Shown here: one piece after another, positions 7,278 through 14,413 of the stretch
Numbering within the stretch: position 1 is the first letter of the stretch
Layout: each line of letters begins with the position of its first letter
Origin: JBOFCO01 sp051646105
GTDB taxonomy: Bacteria > Pseudomonadota > Alphaproteobacteria > Rhodobacterales > Rhodobacteraceae
DNA: 34,022 bases
Assembly: GCA_051646105.1 (NCBI GenBank)
Contig: JBOFCO010000180.1
Span: forward strand, 1 to 34,022
Direction of reading: 5' to 3'
Notes under the pieces: generated by a model
The model's input: only the letters and a program-made list of their open reading frames with translations
Database searches by the model: none
What the model was told of the DNA's origin: nothing
Translations under genes and position numbers: made by a program

Positions 7278-8750
7278 TTACAGCCGGTAGATCGCGGCAA
7301 ATTTCGCGTCCAGATAGTCCAGCAGCGGCCCTTCGTCAGGGGTAAAGCCGCAGGCCTCGGCGATGGTCTCTTCCGGGCGCCGCAGCCCGCCGTGTCGTTG
7401 CAGGCGATCGCGCAGCCAGCCGGTCGCGCCGGAAAGATCGCCCCGCGCCAGTTGTGCATCCAGATCGGGGGTGTCGGCACGCAGGGCCTTGTGCAGGCAC
7501 CCGGCATAGACATTGCCAAGACTGTAGGTCGGGAAATAGCCGAACAGCCCGACCGACCAGTGCACATCCTGCAAGACCCCGTTCGACGGCCTGTCGACCG
7601 CGACACCGAAATCCGACAGGAAACGGGCGTTCCAGGCCTCTTCCAGATCGGCAACCTTCAGCCGTCCGGCGATCACCTCGCGTTCCAGATCAAAGCGCAT
7701 CATGATGTGCAGGTTGTAATGCACCTCGTCCGCCTCTGTCCGGATATAGCCGGGGCGAACGGCATTGACGGTGCGCAGGAATTCGTCGGTGTCCTTCACC
7801 CCGAAATCGCCGAACCTTTCCCGCATCCGGCCCAGCAGCCAGCCGCAGAAGGCAGGCGAGCGACCAAGCTGGTTTTCGTAGATCCTGCTCTGGCTTTCGT
7901 GCACGCCCATCGACACGCCCTGCCCCAGCGGCGTCAGCGCGTAGGCTTCCTCTATCCCTTGCTCATAGCAGGCATGGCCGACTTCGTGGATGGTCGAATA
8001 AAGGCAGTTGAACGGATCGCTTTCGCTGACCCGCGTGGTGATCCGCACATCCGCGCCAGAACCGGACGAAAACGGATGCACCGCCAGATCAAGCCGCCCG
8101 GTATTCCAGTCATAACCGAATGCCGTAGCCAGTTCCCGCGACAGCACCATCTGGGCGTCGGCCGGGAAGGTCGCGGCGAGCGTACCGGGCCTGACGGCGC
8201 TGGCCAGCACCCTTTCGCGCAGCGAGACCAGCCGGGGGCGCATCCGGCCGAACATCGCGGCCAGCGTCGCCCCGGTGGTGCCGGGTTCGTAATCCTCCAG
8301 CAGCGCATCGTAGAGATCGCCCCCTTCGGCCAGATGCGCCGCCTGCTCCCGGCGCAGGCGCACCACTTCGGTCAGTGTCGGCAGGAAATGCGCCACATCG
8401 TCCTTTGCCCGCGCCTCGGCCCAGATTCCCTGCGCCACGCTGGTCACACGGGCAATTTCGGCCGCCAGTTTCGCGGGCACCTTTGCCGTCCGGGTATAGG
8501 CGCGCCCGATCAGTTCCAGCGCCCGTGCGCCGGCCGCATCGGGGGCTTTCGCCGCAGCCAGCCACTCGCCCACGCGCGGATCGGTGCGGCGGGAATGCAA
8601 AACACCCTCGATCGCGGCCATTTCCTCTCCACGCTGCTCTGCGCTGCCGCGCGGCATCACGGTTTCCTGATCCCAGCCAAGGCGGCCCGCGATCTGGGCC
8701 AGCGCCTCCGTCTCGCGCTGAAAGGACATGAGTTGGTCGAATGCGGTCAT
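7278..8750 (-). CDS. Metallocarboxypeptidase, family M32
   Basis: A 490-residue zinc carboxypeptidase of the M32 family (Thermus/Pfu carboxypeptidase type), which trims C-terminal residues from peptides in the cytosol. The zinc site HEVGH is at residues 255-259 and the third ligand is E285 in the MGVHESQSR segment, both hallmark motifs. The DPFN and TEADEVHYNLHIMMRFDLE segments are also conserved in the family. The chosen start (MTAFDQLMSFQ) overlaps the ctaA stop as ATGA, so it is translationally coupled to ctaA; an upstream in-frame start would intrude into ctaA. Intact and full length. Likely role: general peptide turnover. Confidence 0.94.
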   Translation of the reverse strand: MTAFDQLMSFQRETEALAQIAGRLGWDQETVMPRGSAEQRGEEMAAIEGVLHSRRTDPRVGEWLAAAKAPDAAGARALELIGRAYTRTAKVPAKLAAEIARVTSVAQGIWAEARAKDDVAHFLPTLTEVVRLRREQAAHLAEGGDLYDALLEDYEPGTTGATLAAMFGRMRPRLVSLRERVLASAVRPGTLAATFPADAQMVLSRELATAFGYDWNTGRLDLAVHPFSSGSGADVRITTRVSESDPFNCLYSTIHEVGHACYEQGIEEAYALTPLGQGVSMGVHESQSRIYENQLGRSPAFCGWLLGRMRERFGDFGVKDTDEFLRTVNAVRPGYIRTEADEVHYNLHIMMRFDLEREVIAGRLKVADLEEAWNARFLSDFGVAVDRPSNGVLQDVHWSVGLFGYFPTYSLGNVYAGCLHKALRADTPDLDAQLARGDLSGATGWLRDRLQRHGGLRRPEETIAEACGFTPDEGPLLDYLDAKFAAIYRL

Positions 8751-9892
8751 TTGGTTCCCCGGATAGAGGCGACAACAGGATAGCGGGCGAGAAAACGCAG
8801 GCGCAGAATCATCACCCACAGCACGACCGCACCAATCTGATGGGCAAGGCCAAGCGCCAGCGGCGCACCGTGCAGCACGGTGACGATGCCAAGGCCCACC
8901 TGCGTGGCCAGCATCAGCGCCATCAGGTTTGCCGTCGCCCGTGTAACCGGATGCGCTGACCTGCGCCCGCGCAGCCAGACCACCACGCCGAACGCGGCCA
9001 GCAGATAGCCCGACATGCGGTGGATGAATTGCACCAGCGCCGGGTTTTCAAAGAAGTTGGTCCAAGCCGGGGTCAGCGCGAAACTTTCCGATGGCAGGAA
9101 CTCCCCTCCCATCAGCGGCCAGTCGGTATAGCCGCGCCCGGCATCAAGACCCGCCACCAGCGCGCCGAGCAGGATTTGCAGCATGGCGAAGTGCATCAGC
9201 CCGGTCGACATGGAGAACAGCTTGCCCTCTCCCTGCCGTGCATCGCGCAGCAGTTCCGCCTCGGTCCGGGCAAGGCGCTGGATATACCACGCAATCAGGC
9301 CAAGAATGGCAAAGGCCAGCCCCAGATGAACCGCCAGCCTGTAAGAGGCGACATCGGTCATCGTGCCCTGCAGCCCCGAATGCACCATCCACCAGCCGAT
9401 GGCCCCCTGCGCCCCGCCAAGCGCACCCAGAGCCAGCAGGCGGCCCGTCCAGCCCGGTGGAATGCGTTTCGTCAATGCGAACAGCGCGAAACCGGCGGCC
9501 CAGACCAGCCCGATAACCCGGCCAAGCTGCCGGTGCCCCCATTCCCACCAGTAAATGCTTTTGAAAGCATCCAGCGTCATCCCCTTGTTCTGCAACTGGA
9601 ATTCCGGGGTCTGCGCGTATTTTTCATATTCTGCCTGCCAGTCGGCATCCGACATGGGCGGAACGGCACCGGTCACTGGCCGCCATTCGGTGATCGACAG
9701 GCCGGAATCCGTCAGCCGGGTCATGCCGCCGACCGCGATCATGGCGACCGCCAGCACGAACAGGACAGCGAGCCACAGCCGGATCGCCCCGCGACCGCCA
9801 GCCGCAGGGGCATCGATCACGCCCACTGCCGGTGGTGCGGCGGATTTCACATCGCTGCCGACTTCCTCGAAAATGCTGCGTTTTCCGGCCAT
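8747..9892 (-). CDS. ctaA: Heme A synthase (COX15/CtaA type 2)
   Basis: An inner-membrane enzyme that oxidises the C8 methyl of heme O to the formyl group of heme A, needed for aa3-type cytochrome oxidase. The 381-residue protein has a soluble N-terminus of about 36 residues and then eight hydrophobic segments, starting at 37-57. The four conserved haem-ligand histidines are in EWGHRQLGR (H120), AVHLGL (H189), QFIHRMSGY (H291) and LAHQIGA (H351). The GGMTRLTDSGLSITEWRPVTG block is a signature of the type 2 branch shared by alphaproteobacteria and mitochondria. It sits between trmJ upstream and the M32 peptidase downstream (4-base overlap). Confidence 0.97.
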   Translation of the reverse strand: MAGKRSIFEEVGSDVKSAAPPAVGVIDAPAAGGRGAIRLWLAVLFVLAVAMIAVGGMTRLTDSGLSITEWRPVTGAVPPMSDADWQAEYEKYAQTPEFQLQNKGMTLDAFKSIYWWEWGHRQLGRVIGLVWAAGFALFALTKRIPPGWTGRLLALGALGGAQGAIGWWMVHSGLQGTMTDVASYRLAVHLGLAFAILGLIAWYIQRLARTEAELLRDARQGEGKLFSMSTGLMHFAMLQILLGALVAGLDAGRGYTDWPLMGGEFLPSESFALTPAWTNFFENPALVQFIHRMSGYLLAAFGVVVWLRGRRSAHPVTRATANLMALMLATQVGLGIVTVLHGAPLALGLAHQIGAVVLWVMILRLRFLARYPVVASIRGTK

Positions 9893-9945
9893 GATCCCTC
9901 GGCATCAGACATCCTGCGGCAACCTAAGCCGCACACCGGGACGCT

Positions 9946-10689
9946 TCAACCCTTGCTGTCGCGCGCCCGGACGATCTGCCGCAACATACCGTGAAAGGTC
10001 TGCACATCGGCGCGGGTCAAGGCAAGGCGCGACCACAGGTTGCGCAGGTTCAGCTTCATCCCCGCCGCCTTGACGGGCGGAAAGAAAAAGCCCGCCTCGT
10101 CGAGCCGCTCCTCGAAATGATCGCCCAGCTTTTCGATCTCGACCGCGGTGGCGAATTCCGTGCCCGCCATCGCCATGACTTCAGGAACGACCTCACCCGA
10201 CTGCCGCTGCCATTCATAGGCACACAGAAGCACCGCCTGCCCAAGGTTGAGCGACGGGAATTCCGGATTGACCGGGACAGAGATGATCGCATTCGCCCGC
10301 GCGATGTCGTCGTTTTCCAGCCCCGTGCGTTCCGGCCCGAACAGCACGGCCACCCTGCCCCCCGCCGCGATCATCGCGCGGGCCTGTTCCATGGCGCGTT
10401 CCGGCGTGACGATGGGCGTGGTCAGGTCGCGGCCACGCGCCGTGGTGGCAAAGACATAGGTGCAGTCGGCAACCGCCTCGCCCGTGGCCGGAAACACCCC
10501 CGCCATATCCAGCACGCGCGATGCCGCACCGCTGGCCATGGCCACGGCGCGTGGATTGGGCCAGCCGTCGCGAGGATCGGTCAGCCGCATCCTGTCCAGC
10601 CCGAAATTCAGCATGGCCCGCGCCGCCGCGCCGATGTTTTCCCCCATCTGGGGCCGCACGAGGACGAAAACGGGCTGGCTGTCGGTCAT
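9946..10689 (-). CDS. trmJ: tRNA (cytidine/uridine-2'-O-)-methyltransferase TrmJ
   Basis: A 247-residue SPOUT (TrmH-family) methyltransferase. The three knot motifs are visible: RPQMGENIGAAARAM with GENIGAAARA at 16-25, LFGPERTGLEN (118-126) and PSLNLGQAV (146-153). These form the S-adenosylmethionine-binding trefoil knot. The length of about 247 and the C-terminal extension (FFFPPVKAAGMKLNLRNLWSRL) fit TrmJ, which methylates the ribose of nucleotide 32 in the tRNA anticodon loop. It starts at ATG behind a good promoter (10714-10742) and heads the trmJ-ctaA-M32 peptidase series, 53 bases before ctaA. Confidence 0.93.
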   Translation of the reverse strand: MTDSQPVFVLVRPQMGENIGAAARAMLNFGLDRMRLTDPRDGWPNPRAVAMASGAASRVLDMAGVFPATGEAVADCTYVFATTARGRDLTTPIVTPERAMEQARAMIAAGGRVAVLFGPERTGLENDDIARANAIISVPVNPEFPSLNLGQAVLLCAYEWQRQSGEVVPEVMAMAGTEFATAVEIEKLGDHFEERLDEAGFFFPPVKAAGMKLNLRNLWSRLALTRADVQTFHGMLRQIVRARDSKG

Positions 10690-10713
10690 GGTTCTGTCCC
10701 CTTGATCCCCGGC

Positions 10714-10742
10714 CTGATACGCTGTGCACCGGGACGTGACAA
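10714..10742 (-). promoter_or_regulatory. trmJ promoter (TTGTCA-N17-TATCAG)
   Basis: On the minus strand TTGTCA (10742-10737) and TATCAG (10719-10714) have 17 bases between them. The start point is expected near 10707, about 18 bases before the trmJ ATG. It overlaps the ribosome binding site of the divergent TfoX-like gene. Confidence 0.55.
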
Positions 10743-10752
10743 GGAGGCGGCC

Positions 10753-11082
10753 ATGGCGCGCGACGAGGGCCTGGAAGAACTGATGGCCGACGATCTGGCC
10801 GGTCTGCCCGACATCCGCCAGCAGAAGATGTTCGGCGGAATGGCCTGGCTTTGGCAGGGCAATCTTTTATGCGGGGCGCGGCAGGACGGCATCCTGTTCC
10901 GTCTGGGCAAGGGCAATGACGGCTGGGCGATGGCCGAAGCCACGGTCAGCCCGATGATGATGGGCGAACGGCGGATGGAGGGATGGGTGCGGCTGTCACC
11001 GGATGGCGCGGGCGACGATGCGCTGCGCGGCCGGCTTCTGACCGCGGCCAAATCCTTTGTCGCCTCGCTGCCGCCGAAGTAG
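10753..11082 (+). CDS. TfoX N-terminal domain protein
   Basis: A 109-residue protein matching the TfoX/Sxy N-terminal domain. The KMFGGMAWLWQGNLLCGARQ region has the characteristic MFGG(M/Y)xx-xxG-x-LFG-like pattern, followed by GWVRLSPDG and a short helical tail. In gammaproteobacteria TfoX is a competence co-regulator with two domains; stand-alone N-domain proteins are widespread in Rhodobacteraceae and their function is not known. The start ATG has a near-perfect AGGAGG 5 bases upstream; the frame is open further left but overlaps trmJ. Cytosolic, no metal or catalytic motif seen. It is followed after 65 bases by the ThiE-like gene and may share its transcript. Confidence 0.85.
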   Translation: MARDEGLEELMADDLAGLPDIRQQKMFGGMAWLWQGNLLCGARQDGILFRLGKGNDGWAMAEATVSPMMMGERRMEGWVRLSPDGAGDDALRGRLLTAAKSFVASLPPK

Positions 11083-11147
11083 CCAAGCGGCAAAAACACG
11101 TCTATAGCGGCCGGAACCCCGCAGCCGACTGCCGCAAGGAAACCGGA

Positions 11148-11768
11148 ATGGCCGATATCGACCGCCCGCAGATCTATCTGATAACCCCCCCGGAATTCGA
11201 GCTTTCGGTTTTTGCGCCCCGGCTTTCGGCGGTGCTGGACAGCCACGCCATCGCCTGCCTGCGCCTGTCGATGGCAAGCCGGGACGAGGACCGGGTTTCC
11301 CGCGCTGCCGATGCGCTGCGCGAAATAGCCCATGCCCGCGACGTGGCGCTGGTGATCGACAGCCATGTGCAGCTTGTCGAGCGGCTGGGGCTTGACGGGG
11401 TGCACCTGCCGGACGGCGCCCGCAATGTCCGGGCCGCGCGCAAGGCACTGGGACCGGATGCCATCATCGGCGCCTTTTGCGCCGCGACCCGCCACGAAGG
11501 CATGAACGCAGGCGAAGCAGGGGCCGACTACGTGGCCTTTGGCCCGGTCGGAGACAGTGGGCTGGGCAGCGGCAGCCAGGCGGAAACCGACCTGTTCGCC
11601 TGGTGGTCGGAAATGATCGAGGTGCCAGTGGTGGCTGAAGGCGCGCTGACCCCCGCCCGCGTTGCGGAACTTGCCCCCCTGACCGATTTCTTCGGAGTGG
11701 GGGAGGAAATCTGGCACGAGGGCGACGCGGCGGCCCGGCTTGGCGCGCTGATCGCCGCTATGGGTTAG
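11148..11768 (+). CDS. Thiamine-phosphate synthase-like protein (divergent ThiE/TenI family)
   Basis: A 206-residue TIM-barrel protein related to thiamine-phosphate synthase. Recognisable elements are the start PQIYLITPP, LGLDGVHLPDG (in place of the canonical ADGVHLGQ), and AGADYVAFGPVGDSG (in place of GADYxxxGPxFxT). Canonical catalytic features are weak: the INDR-type strand reads VIDSHVQL, and the KP/TK and SxH phosphate-binding elements are absent or changed (GAFCAATRHEG). It may therefore not make thiamine phosphate; TenI-like or unknown activity is possible. AAGGA lies 7 bases before the start. No other thiamine gene is near. It converges on olsA with an 11-base overlap of the 3' ends. 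Confidence 0.75.
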   Translation: MADIDRPQIYLITPPEFELSVFAPRLSAVLDSHAIACLRLSMASRDEDRVSRAADALREIAHARDVALVIDSHVQLVERLGLDGVHLPDGARNVRAARKALGPDAIIGAFCAATRHEGMNAGEAGADYVAFGPVGDSGLGSGSQAETDLFAWWSEMIEVPVVAEGALTPARVAELAPLTDFFGVGEEIWHEGDAAARLGALIAAMG

Positions 11769-12588
11769 GGGCGAGGGCGGCCTCGAACCCCTGCCGCACC
11801 GCATCCTCGCAGGATCGGGCCAGCGCCTTGCGGTCGGCATGGTCGGACACCTTGCGCGGCGGGTGAAAGATCACCGTCACCGCGCCACCCGGTCCCTGCG
11901 CCAGTTTCAGCAGATGGCCCGCGAAATCCATGTCGCCCCACCAGCCGAAATAGCGCAGGTCGTGGCCCGCAGGGGGGTGATAGGCCACGCTGACCGGCTG
12001 CACCGACAGCGCGTCGCGCAGACCATCGGCGCGAAACGCCTCGAAAAGGGTGGGCTTGAAGGGCAGGACACGCCGCCCGTCGGTCGAGGTGCCCTCAGGG
12101 AAGAACAGCAGGCGATGGCCCTGCATCAGCCGGTCCTGAAACAGCAGCGTCTGGGCCTGCGCCTCGCGCGGGTCGCGGGCAATAAACACCGTGCCGGTGG
12201 CCCGCGCCAGCCAGCCGATCCCCGGCCAGCGCGCCACTTCGGCCTTCGACACGAAATAGACCGCGTCGCAGGCGTTCAGCACGAAAATATCCAGCCATGA
12301 GGCGTGATTGGCCACAAGCGCCCCATGCCCCTGCATCGGGGCGCCCCGGCGATGCAGGCGGATCCCCAGGATCAGCAGCGCCATACGGCAGACCGCGCGG
12401 GTGATCTGCGGCGTCAGCGGGCGTTTCGGCGCGAAAAGCGGCGCTTCGACCAGGCGCAGGACCAGCAGCACCGCCAGACCGCCGAACACGGTCACGAACA
12501 GCAGGGGCAGCCGCAGGGCAGCGCGCAGGCCGCCCACCGCCCCGAAGCGGACCGGATCGGGCGGCGGCGCATCCGGCGACCAGCGCAT
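11758..12588 (-). CDS. olsA: Lyso-ornithine lipid O-acyltransferase (PlsC-like)
   Basis: A 276-residue membrane-associated acyltransferase. One hydrophobic segment lies at about 27-47. The catalytic motif NHASWLD (94-100, HX4D with H95 and D100) and the substrate-binding FPEGTS (163-168) identify the PlsC/LPLAT family. Because it directly follows an OlsB homologue (2-base gap), it is best called OlsA, which adds a second, ester-linked acyl chain to lyso-ornithine lipid. A general 1-acylglycerol-3-phosphate acyltransferase is the alternative, and OlsA of Rhodobacter capsulatus is known to do both. Starts at ATG. Intact. Confidence 0.87.
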   Translation of the reverse strand: MRWSPDAPPPDPVRFGAVGGLRAALRLPLLFVTVFGGLAVLLVLRLVEAPLFAPKRPLTPQITRAVCRMALLILGIRLHRRGAPMQGHGALVANHASWLDIFVLNACDAVYFVSKAEVARWPGIGWLARATGTVFIARDPREAQAQTLLFQDRLMQGHRLLFFPEGTSTDGRRVLPFKPTLFEAFRADGLRDALSVQPVSVAYHPPAGHDLRYFGWWGDMDFAGHLLKLAQGPGGAVTVIFHPPRKVSDHADRKALARSCEDAVRQGFEAALAPNP

Positions 12589-12590
12589 CG

Positions 12591-13379
12591 CTACGCCACC
12601 CCGCCACGCCGGGTGTAGAACCCGCGGTGCCGTTCCGACATGGCGGCAGTATCCATCATCAGCAGGACATCCGTGGTGTTGAAGGCATGGTCGATCACCG
12701 CGCCATCGCCCACAAAGCCGCCCAGCCGCAGATAGGCCTTTATCAGCGCAGGCGTGGCCTTCATCGCTGCAACCCGATCGATCCGGTCAGCTGGGACAAG
12801 GTCCATGCGCTGGAACCGATCCGGCAGGGCGGTGACGCGCAGGGCTTCGGGTGCAAGGTGATGATGGTGCAGATAAGACAACGGCATCGCCAGCGCCGAT
12901 GCGTCGGTGCCGTGAAAGCTGGCGACGCCGAACAACACCTCGATCCCGCGATCCAGCACGTAATCGGCAAGCGCATTCCACATCAGATACATGGCCGTTC
13001 CGCCACGATGGTCAGGGTGCACGCAGGACCTGCCGAGTTCGAGAAGCCGCCTGCCGCTGTCGCGCAGCCGTGTCAGGTCGTATTCACCGTCACAGTAGAA
13101 GCCTCCGCACCTGGCCGCCGCGTCGCCCGTCAGCAGGCGATAGACACCGACGACATGGGACAGGCCCGCAGGATCGCGGCTGCGGTCGATCAGGACCAGA
13201 TGGTCACAGAAATCGTCGAACTCGTCGCGTTCAAGTCCCGCTGCGTGATCGACCATCGGTCCGTCGCCACCCAGTTCCTGAACGAAAACCTGATACCGCA
13301 GCCGTTGCGCCGCCGCAACGTCAGACGGGTTCCGGGCCAGCGTCACGAACAGATCCGGTTCTGCTGTCAGAATGCTCAT
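12591..13379 (-). CDS. olsB: L-ornithine N-alpha-acyltransferase
   Basis: A 262-residue GNAT-fold acyltransferase that joins a 3-hydroxyacyl-ACP to the alpha amino group of ornithine, the first step of ornithine-lipid synthesis. The core RRLLELGRSCVHPDHR (110-125), the early RYQVFVQELGG segment and the later SFHGTD and LPSYLHH-type (here LSYLHHHH) pattern fit the OlsB/hemolysin-like family; the C-terminal PALIKAYLRLGGFVGDGAVID block is a signature of it. It forms an olsB-olsA operon. Ornithine lipids are phosphorus-free membrane lipids, often raised when phosphate is low. Starts at ATG; a possible promoter is at 13427-13455. Confidence 0.92.
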   Translation of the reverse strand: MSILTAEPDLFVTLARNPSDVAAAQRLRYQVFVQELGGDGPMVDHAAGLERDEFDDFCDHLVLIDRSRDPAGLSHVVGVYRLLTGDAAARCGGFYCDGEYDLTRLRDSGRRLLELGRSCVHPDHRGGTAMYLMWNALADYVLDRGIEVLFGVASFHGTDASALAMPLSYLHHHHLAPEALRVTALPDRFQRMDLVPADRIDRVAAMKATPALIKAYLRLGGFVGDGAVIDHAFNTTDVLLMMDTAAMSERHRGFYTRRGGVA

Positions 13380-13426
13380 CTGCCGGGCATCCTTCGGGCA
13401 TGTGTCTGCGACGCTGTCATGGCGGG

Positions 13427-13455
13427 CATGTAGGTCGACAGAATCCCGAATGCAA
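13427..13455 (-). promoter_or_regulatory. Possible olsB promoter (TTGCAT-N17-TACATG)
   Basis: On the minus strand TTGCAT (13455-13450) and TACATG (13432-13427) are 17 bases apart. Match to consensus is modest. A lone CTGTCAT lies downstream at 13414-13420 on the plus strand and is not a full Pho box. Confidence 0.35.
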
Positions 13456-13534
13456 CAAACCCGAGACTCAACACGGAAATGCCGCGTTTTGGTTGCATGG
13501 AGTTTTCATTCTCACCCATAAATAGATTTACGGA

Positions 13535-13723
13535 TCAACGATCCGCACTGAATACAGGAACAAGCATTACCGCTGCACCGATGAAAACCACCTTGCCCGC
13601 ATTTTCGAAATTCACCGTCACGCGTCCACCTATGTTGGACTGCACCTGCCCCAGCCCCCAGTCGGGTTCGTGGGGGTGGCGCACCAGCATCCCCGGTTCA
13701 AGCATCGCATTCGGATCGGACAT
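13535..13723 (-). CDS. DUF3553 family small protein
   Basis: A 62-residue protein (MSDPNAMLEPGMLVRHPHE start) matching the small DUF3553 family common in alphaproteobacteria. The core PDWGLGQVQSNIGGRVTVNFENAG suggests a small beta-barrel, like SH3/CarD-type folds, in which VRHP, WGxGQVQ and VNFE(N/H)AGK are conserved. The function is unknown; the fold type suggests interaction with nucleic acid or polymerase, but that is inference. I use the internal ATG because the longer frame begins inside chpT. It is divergent from chpT with only 30 bases between start codons. A short inverted repeat CGGATC-AAC-GATCCG (13531-13545) covers its stop codon. Confidence 0.82.
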   Translation of the reverse strand: MSDPNAMLEPGMLVRHPHEPDWGLGQVQSNIGGRVTVNFENAGKVVFIGAAVMLVPVFSADR

Positions 13724-13753
13724 AACATTCACTTCCCAGAGATCGCCCAGACC

Positions 13754-14365
13754 ATGACGCTTGCCAAGTCCGACCTTTGCGCCCTTATCGGTTCCCGCAT
13801 CTGCCATGACCTTATCAGCCCCCTTGGCGCAATCGGCAATGGGGTGGAGTTGCTGGCCATGTCAGGGTTGGCGGACACTCCCGAGGTTGCGCTGATCACC
13901 GAAAGCGTGGCCAATGCCAATGCCCGCATCCGCTATTTCCGCGTGGCCTTTGGCGCGGCGGCGGCGGAACAGCGCATGGCACGGGCGGAAATCACCTCGA
14001 TCCTCGCCGATACGATGCGTGGCGGGCGGTTGCAGGTGGACTGGACGGTGACAGGCGACCTGCCCCGACGCGAGGTCCGTCTGGCCTTTCTGCTGATCCA
14101 GTGTCTGGAAACCGCAATGCCTTTTGGCGGGCAGATCACTGCAACCCGCGATGAATTCATGGATGGCGGGCGCTGGCAGATCACCGGTCGCGCGACGAAG
14201 CTGAAGGTTGACCCCGCCCTGTGGGAAGTTCTGTCCAATCCCGCAGCCCCGGTCGAGATTTCGCCCGCGCAGGTTCATTTCGCCCTGGTCCCGGAAGAGC
14301 TGCACCGCCAGAACCGCCGCCTGACGCTGGAGGTGGCGGAGGCCGGAATTTCCATGCGATTCTGA
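13754..14365 (+). CDS. chpT: Histidine phosphotransferase ChpT
   Basis: A 203-residue protein of the ChpT family, the phosphotransferase that relays phosphate from the CckA kinase to CtrA and CpdR in alphaproteobacteria. The first helix carries the phospho-accepting histidine in SRICHDLISPLGAIGNGVELL (H18), followed by a second helix of the DHp-like hairpin. The remainder resembles a degenerate ATPase domain (SNPAAPVEI in place of an ATP lid), as known for ChpT. I choose ATG at 13754 since the conserved part starts six residues later; the longer frame overlaps the DUF3553 gene. In Rhodobacteraceae this relay governs motility and gene transfer agent production more than cell-cycle control. Confidence 0.9.
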   Translation: MTLAKSDLCALIGSRICHDLISPLGAIGNGVELLAMSGLADTPEVALITESVANANARIRYFRVAFGAAAAEQRMARAEITSILADTMRGGRLQVDWTVTGDLPRREVRLAFLLIQCLETAMPFGGQITATRDEFMDGGRWQITGRATKLKVDPALWEVLSNPAAPVEISPAQVHFALVPEELHRQNRRLTLEVAEAGISMRF

Positions 14366-14374
14366 TGCTTGCGA

Positions 14375-14399
14375 ATAGGGGCTGACGATCCGCCCCTAT
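14375..14399. terminator. Bidirectional terminator-like hairpin between chpT and the RTX gene
   Basis: ATAGGGGC pairs with GCCCCTAT across a 9-base loop, between two convergent genes (10 bases after the chpT stop, 15 before the RTX stop). No long T run, so it is called from position and stem strength. Confidence 0.6.
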
Positions 14400-14413
14400 C
14401 CAAGACCGTCGAC

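Noticed and set aside
9020..9994. 324-residue rightward open frame opposite ctaA
   Set aside because: Shadow of ctaA; composition biased to Arg, Gln and Pro.
13414..13420. Pho-box half site CTGTCAT before olsB
   Set aside because: No second half at the 11-base period, and it lies downstream of the likely promoter; one half site is expected by chance.
13531..13545. Hairpin CGGATC-AAC-GATCCG as terminator of the DUF3553 gene
   Set aside because: It overlaps the stop codon, the stem is only six pairs and no T run follows.
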